DNA of 15,178 bases from an uncultured Ruminococcus sp. (GCA_902797525.1 CADBSZ010000171.1:1-15178), one strand, 5' to 3'; counted from the stretch's first letter, positions 1-6,814 are shown. Numbers and translations are program-made. The notes: generated by a model not told the origin, from the letters alone.

Positions 1-225
1 GGCGTCTTTTGCGCCGTCAGAGCCGCCCCAGTAGTGAACCTGCCAGCCGGTTGAGCCGAGTTCGTTAATCAAATAGCTGATAACGCCGACGGTAACCGTC
101 TTGGAAGAAGCGCCTGTTTTTTCTGTATCCGCACTGACTGTTGCAGCGCCGACACTGACTGCTGCCACTGAAACCATTGAAAATACAAGGCACACTGCCA
201 GCAGTACTGATAGAAGCTTTTTCAT
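1..225 (-). CDS. Secreted protein, N-terminal part only (possible carbohydrate-binding protein)
   Basis: The first 75 codons are in the window and the gene continues past base 1. The ATG at 225-223 is preceded by a strong AAAAGGAGGA ribosome site. Residues 1 to about 28 form a classic signal peptide: MKKLL, then a hydrophobic core, then a VGAA-type cleavage region. The mature part begins with a Thr/Ser/Lys-rich stretch and then a segment ending in GWQVHYWGGSDGAKDA. An aromatic-rich start of this kind recalls beta-sandwich starch- or carbohydrate-binding modules in secreted Clostridia proteins, but the fragment is too short to assign a family. There is no LPXTG motif in the visible part, so whether it is a sortase substrate cannot be judged. 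That it is a secreted protein is fairly certain; its function is unknown. Confidence 0.75.
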   Translation of the reverse strand, partial: MKKLLSVLLAVCLVFSMVSVAAVSVGAATVSADTEKTGASSKTVTVGVISYLINELGSTGWQVHYWGGSDGAKDA

Positions 226-266
226 GTTTTTCCTCCTTTTTAATTATAATAATATAATTATTATTA

Positions 267-272
267 ATTATA
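267..272 (-). promoter_or_regulatory. Possible -10 box for the secreted-protein gene
   Basis: A perfect TATAAT lies on the minus strand, 42 bases before the ATG at 225. No good -35 is found at the proper distance (the best hexamer is TTTTCT-like), and the surrounding region is so rich in A and T that chance matches are likely. Weak call. Confidence 0.3.
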
Positions 273-387
273 TAGTAGCACAAGTTTTAGAAAATTACAA
301 CAGAAAGTTTGAAGTTTATTTGAAATTTTATATATAATTACTGATAATTTTTTCACAAAGAAGCTTTTAACCCCCCGGACAACCCCT

Positions 388-416
388 TTGACAGAAAAAC
401 AAGATATTATAATTCT
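388..416 (+). promoter_or_regulatory. Candidate promoter for a small RNA
   Basis: A perfect TTGACA -35 lies at 388-393. With a 17-base spacer the -10 would be AATTCT (411-416), which is poor. A perfect TATAAT lies at 408-413, but its spacer is only 14 bases. No protein-coding gene follows on this strand; a hairpin terminator does, at 496-520. The promoter is plausible but not canonical. Confidence 0.35.
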
Positions 417-419
417 AAA

Positions 420-520
420 TATGAAGTAAAAATCAGTGTGACGCTGCGCCCGGTCCCGCCTTTGGAAACGTTTTTGTTTGGGAAAGTTCCTAAACAACGG
501 TCAAAAGAGGACCGTTTTCT
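420..520 (+). ncRNA. Candidate small structured RNA, about 100 nt
   Basis: This segment lies between a TTGACA/TATAAT pair and an intrinsic terminator, with no open reading frame. Three elements are visible: a GC-rich 5' half (440-460); a hairpin pairing GTTTGGG (476-482) with CCTAAAC (489-495) around a 6-base loop; and the terminator hairpin at 496-516. CGGTCC (451-456) is also complementary to GGACCG (509-514), the 3' arm of the terminator, so two mutually exclusive folds can be drawn. I do not recognise a known RNA family (not SRP RNA, tmRNA or a T-box). It could instead be a remnant of untranslated sequence. Confidence 0.35.
496..520 (+). terminator. Intrinsic terminator of the candidate small RNA
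   Basis: A 7-bp perfect stem, AACGGTC / GACCGTT, with a 7-base loop is followed by TTCTAT. Counting the last two stem bases, the U tract is TTTTCT, which is moderate in strength. Confidence 0.5.
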
Positions 521-551
521 ATAAAAAAAGAGGTGAGCCTGCGCTCACCTC
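521..551 (-). terminator. Terminator of the PAP2 gene
   Basis: Read on the minus strand, a 9-bp perfect stem (GAGGTGAGC / GCTCACCTC, 4-base loop) is followed by seven T residues. It starts 19 bases after the stop codon of the PAP2 gene. Strong. Confidence 0.9.
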
Positions 552-569
552 AAAAGCTTGTTAAATTGA

Positions 570-1127
570 TTACGCCACAAAGAACAAGTCCTGCGGAACA
601 ATTGCATGGAAGAGCATGACGGACGCTATGCCGCACACAATTCCCAAAAGCATGCCGACAACCACATCGGTCAGGTAGTGCACCCTGAGATACACTCTCG
701 AAAAGCCGATGGTAATGGACAGCAGCAAAATCGGCGCGAATACATAAACGGGACATTTGCTCAAAATAATGACCATCGTCACCGCAAAGCTCGACGCGGT
801 ATGTCCCGACGGGAACGAATAGAACGCGCGCGGATTGTGAATCAGCTTGTCCTCCTCGCTCAAATCATGGCAGGGGCGAACACGCTTGACCGCGTGCTTG
901 ATAATGCCCTCACCCATCAGCGACGTGAGTCCGATAGAGAAGATGATGACAAGACCTGTATAGCGCCAGCGCGGAATAATCAGGAAAATCAGGCAGACAA
1001 ACCACCAAACAATTCCGGCGTTGCCGAGTCGGGACGCCGTCACCATAATCTTGTTAATGGCAGGCCGATGGATTCTCGGAATATTGTCAAAAATACGGGT
1101 GTCAAGATGCTTCAGTCTGGCAAACAT
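570..1127 (-). CDS. PAP2-family membrane phosphatase
   Basis: Predicted integral membrane phosphatase of the PAP2 (type 2 phosphatidic acid phosphatase) superfamily, 185 residues. The three signature motifs are complete: KHAVKRVRP at 77-85 (K-x6-RP), PSGH at 106-109, and SRVYLRVHYLTD at 143-154 (SR-x5-H-x3-D), with His109, His150 and Asp154 as the expected catalytic residues. Several hydrophobic segments (about 39-51, 57-70, 113-123, 127-142 and 155-175) place the active site at the membrane surface. Family members dephosphorylate lipid phosphates such as undecaprenyl pyrophosphate or phosphatidylglycerol phosphate; which one applies here cannot be told. The ATG at 1127 follows a good GAAGGAGGG ribosome site. 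The gene has its own promoter and terminator, so it is monocistronic, next to the glycan-type operon. Confidence 0.93.
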   Translation of the reverse strand: MFARLKHLDTRIFDNIPRIHRPAINKIMVTASRLGNAGIVWWFVCLIFLIIPRWRYTGLVIIFSIGLTSLMGEGIIKHAVKRVRPCHDLSEEDKLIHNPRAFYSFPSGHTASSFAVTMVIILSKCPVYVFAPILLLSITIGFSRVYLRVHYLTDVVVGMLLGIVCGIASVMLFHAIVPQDLFFVA

Positions 1128-1160
1128 GCAATCCCTCCTTCGTTAGTATTTGTTATTTTA

Positions 1161-1189
1161 ATTGTAGCATACCGAAAAATAATTTTCAA
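1161..1189 (-). promoter_or_regulatory. Sigma-A promoter of the PAP2 gene
   Basis: Minus strand: -35 TTGAAA (1189-1184), 17-base spacer, -10 TACAAT (1166-1161) with an extended TGC just upstream. The leader would be about 25-30 bases. Close to consensus. Confidence 0.8.
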
Positions 1190-1250
1190 TAGCCGACAAA
1201 AACAAGAGATGAAAATTTTTTTGGGAATTTTAGGAATAATTATCTAAAAA

Positions 1251-1286
1251 CCAAACAAAAAACTCCACCGCAAAACGGACGGAGTT
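1251..1286 (-). terminator. Terminator of the transketolase operon
   Basis: Read on the minus strand, an AACTCC / GGAGTT stem extended by CCG/CGG past a small internal loop is followed by TTTTTTGTTTGG. It lies 10 bases after the stop codon of the transketolase C-terminal subunit gene. Confidence 0.85.
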
Positions 1287-1295
1287 CACTGTGCT

Positions 1296-2225
1296 TTATT
1301 CAAACGCCTTCCCGACGCTTTCAACAATGCGCCGCGCGCTGATGCCGACGACATCGCGCAAATACGCCTGCGTGCCGACCTCGGCGCAATAGAAGTCGTT
1401 AATGCCCAAACGGTGCAGCTTCACGCGCTCGCCCAATTCGGCAACCGTTTCGGCAACCGCCGAGCCGAAGCCGCCGACAATGTTGTGCTCCTCCACGGTG
1501 AAAATATGGTCAAAGCGCCGGGCAACATCTGCAATTGTCTCCCGGTCAATGGGCTTAACGGTGGGAAAGCTGTATTGCTCCACGCCGATTCCCAGCTCCT
1601 CGAGCATATCGCACGCCAGCGCGGTTTCCTCCAAAATCGCGCCCGTTGAAAACACGGCGGCCTTTTTGCTAAAGTCCTTTGCCTTGCGAATTTGATACGC
1701 CTTGCCGATAACAAAGTCGGTCAGCGAGGTATTAATGCGCTTTTCGCCGCCCCTTCCGAGCCGCAGATAGGTGGTTCCCCCGGACTTTGCAATCGCCCGG
1801 ACGGCAAGACCTGCTTCAATCGGATCGCCGGGACAAATGACCGCAACCTCGGGCAGCGCGCGCAGACAGGCGATGTCCTCGGTGGCGTGATGGCTCATGC
1901 CCAGCGCGCCGTACACATAGCCGCCGCCCACGCAGATAACGTTGACGTTGACCTTATGATAGGCGCAGTCGTTGCGAATTTGCTCCAGACAGCGCAAGGT
2001 CGGGAAATTCGCGATGGAATAGGTGAACACGGTTTTGCCCTCGAGCGCCATGCCGGCAGCGACGCCGGTCAGATTTTGCTCGGCAATACCGGCGTTGATG
2101 AACTGATTGGGCACGCTCTCCCAATAGGGGCGCAGCACGCCGAAACCGAGGTCGCCCGTAATCAGCTCGATGTTTTTATCTTCTTTGGCGAGGTTGACCA
2201 GCTCGCGAATGACGGTATCTCTCAT
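1296..2225 (-). CDS. Transketolase, C-terminal subunit (Pyr and C domains)
   Basis: 309 residues; this is one half of a split transketolase, carrying the pyrimidine-binding and C-terminal domains. The AGIAEQN motif near residues 45-51 supplies the glutamate that activates thiamine diphosphate. Further family stretches include GALGMSHHATEDIA and the C-terminal VEEHNIVGGFGSA. The enzyme moves two-carbon ketol units between sugar phosphates and should pair with the upstream N-terminal subunit. I place the start at the ATG at 2225, which overlaps the upstream stop as ATGA; an in-frame TTG at 2231 would add two residues but sits only 4 bases from the GAGAGG ribosome site. ATGA overlap implies translational coupling and equal amounts of the two halves. 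It is the last gene of a four-gene operon. Pairing with a sugar transferase suggests a role in making a special sugar rather than only central metabolism, but that is inference. Confidence 0.92.
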   Translation of the reverse strand: MRDTVIRELVNLAKEDKNIELITGDLGFGVLRPYWESVPNQFINAGIAEQNLTGVAAGMALEGKTVFTYSIANFPTLRCLEQIRNDCAYHKVNVNVICVGGGYVYGALGMSHHATEDIACLRALPEVAVICPGDPIEAGLAVRAIAKSGGTTYLRLGRGGEKRINTSLTDFVIGKAYQIRKAKDFSKKAAVFSTGAILEETALACDMLEELGIGVEQYSFPTVKPIDRETIADVARRFDHIFTVEEHNIVGGFGSAVAETVAELGERVKLHRLGINDFYCAEVGTQAYLRDVVGISARRIVESVGKAFE

Positions 2226-3157
2226 TTGCAATCAACCTCTCTTTGATAATAGGTGGGATGGTAAGTTTCGCTGACCGTGTGCCGGCAGCCGTCAGGCTCA
2301 GGCTGCGCCTCGGGACAGCCGTCCGGCGTGTAGGGATCGGCAACGCCCTCGGGCATTGCCGCGTGCAGCTCGTTGACCGCGCAGTTGTATTCCCAGCCGT
2401 CGTGCGGAAAGCGATAGTGCCACAAAACGTCGTTTTCCATAAACGAAACGCCTTTGCCCTTAACGGTGTTGGCAATCACCACGGTCGGCTTGTGCCCTTC
2501 GTTTGCTGTGCTTTGAAGCGCGGCGCGCAGCGCGTTGTGGTCGTGACCGTCAATTTCAATCACGTTCCAGCCAAAGCCTGCCCAACGCTGCGCCATGTTG
2601 ACCTCAAGCGTGTTGTTGCAAAAATCAAGACTCTGCATGTGGTTGTAGTCAACAATGCAGACGAGGTTGTCAAGACGGTAGTGATTGGCGAACTGAGCCG
2701 CCTCCCAAACCGAGCCTTCGTTGCACTCGCCGTCGCCGATAACCGCAAAGGAGCGGAAGCTTTTGCCGTCCTGCTTGGCGGCAAGCGCGCGTCCTGCGGC
2801 AACGCACAGTCCGTGGCCGAGCGAGCCGGTGGAAAAATCCACACCCGGAACGCGGTGCGACACATGACCGGACAGGCGGCTGCCGTTTTGGTAGTGCGTT
2901 TTCAGCTCTTCTCTGTCAATAAATCCGCACTCGGCAAGCGCCGCGTACAGTGCCGCGCCGGCATGACCTTTGCTGAGCAAAAAGCGGTCTCTGCCGTCCC
3001 AGCCGGGATTTTCGGCGTCATATTTTAAAATATCGGCATAAAGCACGGCCATAATGTCCGCCACCGAAAAAATCGCGCCGATATGACTTCCCTTTGACAG
3101 GTGCGTCATCTCAACGCCGTGACGGCGGATGAGCCATGCCAGTTGTTCGCTTTTCAT
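2222..3157 (-). CDS. Transketolase, N-terminal subunit (thiamine diphosphate-binding)
   Basis: 311 residues, PP domain of a split transketolase. The thiamine diphosphate/metal motif is clear: GDGECNEG at 141-148 with the closing YN at 171-172. Conserved histidines are present in GSHIG (25), SKGHA (65) and GSLGHG (115), the last following HRVPGVDFS. The ATG at 3157 follows TAAGGGAGAA; the reading frame is open further upstream, but that stretch overlaps the aldo/keto reductase gene in another frame and has no family resemblance. The C-terminal tail of about 40 residues (Pro/Cys/Glu-rich, ending REVDCK) extends past the conserved domain. The stop overlaps the start of the next gene by four bases. 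Together the two proteins make about 620 residues, the size of a normal transketolase. Confidence 0.92.
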   Translation of the reverse strand: MKSEQLAWLIRRHGVEMTHLSKGSHIGAIFSVADIMAVLYADILKYDAENPGWDGRDRFLLSKGHAGAALYAALAECGFIDREELKTHYQNGSRLSGHVSHRVPGVDFSTGSLGHGLCVAAGRALAAKQDGKSFRSFAVIGDGECNEGSVWEAAQFANHYRLDNLVCIVDYNHMQSLDFCNNTLEVNMAQRWAGFGWNVIEIDGHDHNALRAALQSTANEGHKPTVVIANTVKGKGVSFMENDVLWHYRFPHDGWEYNCAVNELHAAMPEGVADPYTPDGCPEAQPEPDGCRHTVSETYHPTYYQREVDCK

Positions 3158-3215
3158 GTAATGTTCTCCCTTAAGCGTTCTCCGTGTGAAAACGCGCTGA
3201 TAAATTGCCCTTGCT

Positions 3216-4160
3216 TTACCGCGAAGCTTCATCCAAAAGCTGCATATCGTCCGCGTCGAGATGCCAGTCGCAGCCCTGAATGTTGTCGAGCAGCTGCGAA
3301 GGGCGCTTGACGCCGCACAGCACGACGGACAGCGGCAGATAGTCCAAAATAAAGCGGATAGCGACCGCCGAAACCGGCTTGCCGTATTTTGCGGCAACGG
3401 CTCTGAGCTTTTCTACGATTTCGAGGTTCTTTTGCAGCTTTTCGCCGTGAAAATTCACATAAACGGCGCGCGCACGTCTGTCGCCCGGCTGAAAATTCAC
3501 GTTGTCACGGTTGTACTTTCCCGTCAAAATCCCCTGACCGAGACTTCCCCACGTCATGGGCGTGAGGTTTAAATCGCGCGAAAGGGTTTGAATATCCTTT
3601 TCGTTTTTGCGGCAGGCAAGGCTGAATTCTTCCTGAAAGCTGACAAAGCGGCCTTCAAAGGAAGAAATTTCCGCCCTATCGTTTTCGTGAATGTTAGAAA
3701 GCCCGTAATAGCGGATTTTTCCCGCTTTTTTCAAGTCCTCCAGTGCGCCGACAACCTCGCTGAGCGGCGTTTTTCCGTCGCGGTAGTGCACCTGGTACAA
3801 ATCGAGATAATCGGTGCCCAGACGGCTGAGCGTGCCGTCGATGGATTCGTTAATCCACCGGGGCGAATTGTCATAAAAGGTGGGCGTTCCCTTTTTGGCG
3901 TGAACGCCGAATTTGGAGGCGATGACAACCTGATGGCGCTTGCCCTTGAGCGCTTTGCCGAGGGTGCGCTCCGACTGACCGAGTCCGTAGGTGTCGGCGG
4001 TGTCAAAAAAGTTAACGCCGCTGTCAACCGCGCAGTGAACCGCGTCAATCAGCTCGTCCTCACGAATGTCGCTGCCCCAGTCGTAGCCGCCCATCGGACA
4101 GCCGCCCATGCACAGGCGCGACACCCTGAGTTCTGAATTTTTCAGGTTAATGTACTCCAT
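3216..4160 (-). CDS. Aldo/keto reductase
   Basis: 314 residues, NAD(P)H-dependent oxidoreductase of the aldo/keto reductase superfamily, a TIM barrel. The catalytic tetrad is complete: Asp53 and Tyr58 (FFDTADTYG), Lys83 (VIASKFG) and His125 (LYQVHY). The cofactor-binding end is seen in MTWGSLGQGILTGKY and the C-terminal VVLCGVKRPSQL. The ATG at 4160 follows an AAGGAAG site and lies 14 bases inside the end of the sugar-transferase gene, so the two are coupled; an in-frame TTG at 4178 is less likely. A 58-base gap without a terminator separates it from the transketolase genes. Family members reduce or oxidise sugar carbonyls among many substrates; the operon context suggests a sugar or sugar nucleotide, but the substrate is unknown. 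Confidence 0.92.
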   Translation of the reverse strand: MEYINLKNSELRVSRLCMGGCPMGGYDWGSDIREDELIDAVHCAVDSGVNFFDTADTYGLGQSERTLGKALKGKRHQVVIASKFGVHAKKGTPTFYDNSPRWINESIDGTLSRLGTDYLDLYQVHYRDGKTPLSEVVGALEDLKKAGKIRYYGLSNIHENDRAEISSFEGRFVSFQEEFSLACRKNEKDIQTLSRDLNLTPMTWGSLGQGILTGKYNRDNVNFQPGDRRARAVYVNFHGEKLQKNLEIVEKLRAVAAKYGKPVSAVAIRFILDYLPLSVVLCGVKRPSQLLDNIQGCDWHLDADDMQLLDEASR

Positions 4161-4812
4161 GCTTGTCTTCCTTAACAAAAATAAACTTTAGCGCTTTTTT
4201 CATCACGCTCCAAACCGTCTGCGCAAACAGGCGGACGTCCGTGCCGAACGAAACCGACTCGGCATAGCGGATGCGGAGCTTGTTTTTCTCTTTTAAAACA
4301 TATTTTTCGTAGTATTCATCGGCATTTTCCTCGCCGACAATCTCATCGAGGCTGATGAATTCCAGCGAGCTGTAATCGGTAATGCCGGGGCGAACCTTCA
4401 AAATCACCTGCTCCGCTTCATCATAATTGTCGGTGTATTGCAGCAGCTCGGGGCGCGGGCCGATGAAGCACATGTCGCCCTTGATGATGCACAAAAGATT
4501 GGCGATCTCGTCAAGCTTGGTCTTGCGCAAAAAGCCGCCGACCTTGGTGATGCGGCTGTCGTGGAGCGCCGTGGTGCCGCCGCCGATTTTGTCGGCGTCC
4601 TTCACCATGGTGCGGAATTTAAAAATGCGGAACGGCTTGCCCTTGTAACCGCCGCGCGGCGCACGGTAGAACACGGGAAAGCCCGAGTCAACCGCAACCG
4701 CAATTGAAATAATGATAAAAACAGGCAGCAAAACCACAAACAGTATCAGCGACAAAACCAGCGCGATTATCCGCTTGACAAGCCTGTTATAAATTCCGTT
4801 GTACTTTCCCAT
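4147..4812 (-). CDS. Polyprenol-phosphate sugar-1-phosphate transferase (monotopic)
   Basis: 221 residues, bacterial sugar transferase family, the small single-domain type that starts lipid-linked glycan synthesis by moving a sugar-1-phosphate from a nucleotide sugar to undecaprenyl phosphate. An N-terminal hydrophobic segment (about 14-41) is the re-entrant membrane anchor. The family core follows: FRIFKFRTM (61-69), the catalytic Asp101-Glu102 dyad in KLDEIANL, and KGDMCFIGPRPE (111-122). Start choice is uncertain: the ATG at 4812 fits typical family N-termini but has a poor ribosome site, while GTG at 4869 or 4857 would add 19 or 15 atypical residues. It is the first gene of the operon with the aldo/keto reductase and split transketolase, and is divergent from a tyrosine phosphatase. 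No flippase, polymerase or further glycosyltransferase is in view. Confidence 0.9.
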   Translation of the reverse strand: MGKYNGIYNRLVKRIIALVLSLILFVVLLPVFIIISIAVAVDSGFPVFYRAPRGGYKGKPFRIFKFRTMVKDADKIGGGTTALHDSRITKVGGFLRKTKLDEIANLLCIIKGDMCFIGPRPELLQYTDNYDEAEQVILKVRPGITDYSSLEFISLDEIVGEENADEYYEKYVLKEKNKLRIRYAESVSFGTDVRLFAQTVWSVMKKALKFIFVKEDKHGVH

Positions 4813-4901
4813 ATCACAAGCACGCAAAAAAAGCCGCGCGCAGCCTACCTCTTTCACTGAAAAATGCACAGATACCCATCGTATTATTTACATACTTTAT
4901 T

Positions 4902-4930
4902 ATTGTACTACAAACCGACTGATAAATCAA
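4902..4930 (-). promoter_or_regulatory. Sigma-A promoter of the sugar-transferase operon
   Basis: Minus strand: -35 TTGATT (4930-4925), 17-base spacer, -10 TACAAT (4907-4902). If the ATG at 4812 is used, the leader is about 83 bases and contains a GC-rich hairpin followed by seven T residues (4846-4826). Confidence 0.75.
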
Positions 4931-4960
4931 TAGAATTTTATCAAAAAGCCAAAGCCCGGC

Positions 4961-4989
4961 TTTACTTCCCCTGCCGTTTGGGGTATAAT
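4961..4989 (+). promoter_or_regulatory. Sigma-A promoter of the tyrosine phosphatase gene
   Basis: -35 TTTACT (4961-4966), 17-base spacer, perfect -10 TATAAT (4984-4989). The start point would be near 4996, about 28 bases before the ATG. It lies back to back with the sugar-transferase operon promoter. Confidence 0.75.
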
Positions 4990-5023
4990 TTTGGTGAAAA
5001 ATAAAAAAGAAACGGAGAAACGC

Positions 5024-5485
5024 ATGATTAAAATACTGTTTGTCTGCCACGGCAATATCTGCCGCAGCCCGATGGCGGAATTTGTAATGAAAAAAATGGT
5101 AAAAGAACGCGGACTGGAGCGCGAATTTTTGATTGCCTCCGCCGCCACCAGCACCGAGGAAATCGGCAATCCCGTTTATCCTCCGGCGCGGCGCAAGCTC
5201 GCCGAGCACAACATCGGCTGCGCCGGCAAAACCGCCGTGCAGATGACCAAGGCGGATTACGGAAAATACGATTACATCGTCGGCATGGATCAAATGAACC
5301 TGCGCAACATTATGCGCATTATCAAAAGCGATCCCGAACAAAAGGTGTCGCTGCTGCTCGATTTCACCGGCCATCCGCGCAATGTTGCCGACCCGTGGTA
5401 TTCGGGCGACTTCGAAGCGACCTGGCGCGACGTCAGCGACGGCTGCGCCGCGCTGCTTAACCGTCTTATTCAAACGGAAAAATAA
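5024..5485 (+). CDS. Low-molecular-weight protein-tyrosine phosphatase
   Basis: 153 residues, the usual length for the family. The phosphate-binding loop CHGNICRS (residues 8-15) holds nucleophile Cys8 and Arg14. The general acid is Asp123 in ADPWYSGDFEATW. The ATG at 5024 follows CGGAGAAACGC; the frame is open a little further upstream, but that part lies across the promoter and start point. The enzyme removes phosphate from protein tyrosines, or in some bacteria from arginines. In Firmicutes and Proteobacteria such enzymes often control capsule or exopolysaccharide synthesis by acting on a tyrosine kinase or on the initiating sugar transferase. Its head-to-head position with a sugar transferase fits that role, although no tyrosine kinase gene is in the window. 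It ends at a terminator shared with the converging lipoprotein gene. Confidence 0.93.
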   Translation: MIKILFVCHGNICRSPMAEFVMKKMVKERGLEREFLIASAATSTEEIGNPVYPPARRKLAEHNIGCAGKTAVQMTKADYGKYDYIVGMDQMNLRNIMRIIKSDPEQKVSLLLDFTGHPRNVADPWYSGDFEATWRDVSDGCAALLNRLIQTEK

Positions 5486-5514
5486 AAAAGAGCCGCTTTC
5501 ATGCGGCTCTTTTT
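5486..5514. terminator. Bidirectional intrinsic terminator
   Basis: An 11-bp perfect stem, AAAAGAGCCGC / GCGGCTCTTTT, with a 6-base loop is flanked by A and T runs on both sides, so it works in both directions. It sits between the convergent phosphatase gene (plus) and lipoprotein gene (minus). Confidence 0.95.
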
Positions 5515-5521
5515 GTTCCGT

Positions 5522-6814
5522 CTATGCTTTTTTGGCTGAGGCTTTAAACATCGCGGTCAGGGTTGCGTTGTCGGCAGTGCCGGTTTCCTCGATTCCGTTC
5601 TTCTTTTGGAAGTCCTTAACCGCCTGTTCGGTGACGTCGCCGAAATAGCCGGTGATGTTTTCCTTGTCGTCAACATAGCCCAAATCATACAGGCGCTGCT
5701 GCATGATTTCAACGTTGTCGTTTTCGTCCTGCTTTTTCAGCGACAAACCGTCGAGCTTCACCTCATACTTGTCCGCCACGCTCTCATCCGCTTTGGCTGC
5801 GGGCTGAGCGGTCGCAGGAACAGTGGTTGCAGGCTGGGCGGCAGCGGTTGCCGCCACGGTTGCCGCAGAAGCGGCAGTTGGCGCCACGGTTGCCGAAACC
5901 GCCGCCGAGTCGGGCGTTGCGGCCTTGCCGTTATAAATAAAGTCAATCATGGTTTTCAGCGTTTCAACGGCCGTTGCGCCGGGGCGGCTCATGCTGGCAA
6001 GCGAAATTTGCATGGCGCGTTTGTTCTTGATTGCGTCGAGCTTTGCAAGCGTCTTATCATCGGTAATCGCCTTGAGCGTGTCGGCATTGTCATAGAACAC
6101 AAAGGTGGGATTTGCGCCGGAGAGCGTAATGGGATCGACCAGGTTTTGATCGACGTTTACCGCCACGTTGACGCAGTTGGTGTAGCCCATCAGGATGTTG
6201 CCGTAGCTGCCGTTGGTGAGCTGCTTGAGCTGGCCGTTATCCAAATACAGATAGGCGATGGTGCTCAGCGCGCCGGTGCCGCTGAGGCCTTCGATGTTGC
6301 GCTTTTGCTTGTCGAGCTCGCCGACGAGCTTTTCATACGCGTCGGCGCCCTCCTTCAGGCCCGTCACCTTGCCGCCGAGGATTTTGCCGATGGTCTCGTA
6401 GTTGGTTTTGACCTCCGCCGAGCTTTGCGGCTGCTGCAGCTTAATCACGGGAATATTCTTTTCCTCAAGCTTTTCCTTGGCGCCGCGCGTCAGCTCCTCG
6501 CCGGCGAACACCAAATCAGCACCCAGCTTTTCGATGACGTCCACATCGGGATTGGTGGAAGAACCGACAATCGGCGCCGCCGCAAGCGACTCCTGGTTCA
6601 CCGCGTCGCTTCTGCCGGCAAACTTGCGGTCATAACCGATATACGACATGATGTCGGCGGTTGCCGCGTCGAGCACCACAACGTTTTGGGGCTCCTTGTC
6701 AATGGTGTAGTTGGCGATCTGCACCGGATACTCCTGATTGCCGCAGCCGCCGAGCAGCGCCGCGACCGACAGGGCGATAACCGCCGCCAGTGCCATAGAA
6801 ACAATCTTTTTCAT
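5522..6814 (-). CDS. Lipoprotein: iron/B12-type substrate-binding domain fused to a peptidoglycan-binding domain
   Basis: 430 residues. The signal peptide ends in a lipobox, LGGC with Cys24, so the protein should be lipid-anchored outside the membrane. Residues about 30-295 resemble class III periplasmic binding proteins (BtuF/FepB/FhuD type): VVVLDAATADIMSYIGY near the start, the NPDVDVIEKLGADLVFAG stretch, and alternating helices and strands. An Ala/Thr/Pro/Val-rich linker follows (about 297-345). Residues about 365-425 form a PG_binding_1-like domain (MQQRLYDLGYVD, TGYFGDVTEQAVKDFQKKNG). Binding proteins of this class normally feed an ABC transporter for siderophores, haem or cobalamin, but no permease or ATPase of that kind is nearby, so uptake is unproven. 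The ATG at 6814 follows AACGGAGGTAA. It lies 60 bases after a DUF815 ATPase gene, possibly in one transcript, with a TATAAT in the gap. Confidence 0.88.
   Translation of the reverse strand: MKKIVSMALAAVIALSVAALLGGCGNQEYPVQIANYTIDKEPQNVVVLDAATADIMSYIGYDRKFAGRSDAVNQESLAAAPIVGSSTNPDVDVIEKLGADLVFAGEELTRGAKEKLEEKNIPVIKLQQPQSSAEVKTNYETIGKILGGKVTGLKEGADAYEKLVGELDKQKRNIEGLSGTGALSTIAYLYLDNGQLKQLTNGSYGNILMGYTNCVNVAVNVDQNLVDPITLSGANPTFVFYDNADTLKAITDDKTLAKLDAIKNKRAMQISLASMSRPGATAVETLKTMIDFIYNGKAATPDSAAVSATVAPTAASAATVAATAAAQPATTVPATAQPAAKADESVADKYEVKLDGLSLKKQDENDNVEIMQQRLYDLGYVDDKENITGYFGDVTEQAVKDFQKKNGIEETGTADNATLTAMFKASAKKA

Noticed and set aside
264..497. 77-codon minus-strand frame in the AT-rich spacer
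   Set aside because: It lacks a ribosome site, runs through the candidate small RNA and promoter in antisense, and has no recognisable features.
606..1247. Plus-strand frame of 213 codons over the PAP2 gene
   Set aside because: It is antisense to a gene with all three PAP2 motifs; its composition is rich in Arg, Asn and His, and it has no ribosome site.
4814..5473. Minus-strand frame of 219 codons over the tyrosine phosphatase
   Set aside because: It covers the clear phosphatase gene in antisense and shows no motif.
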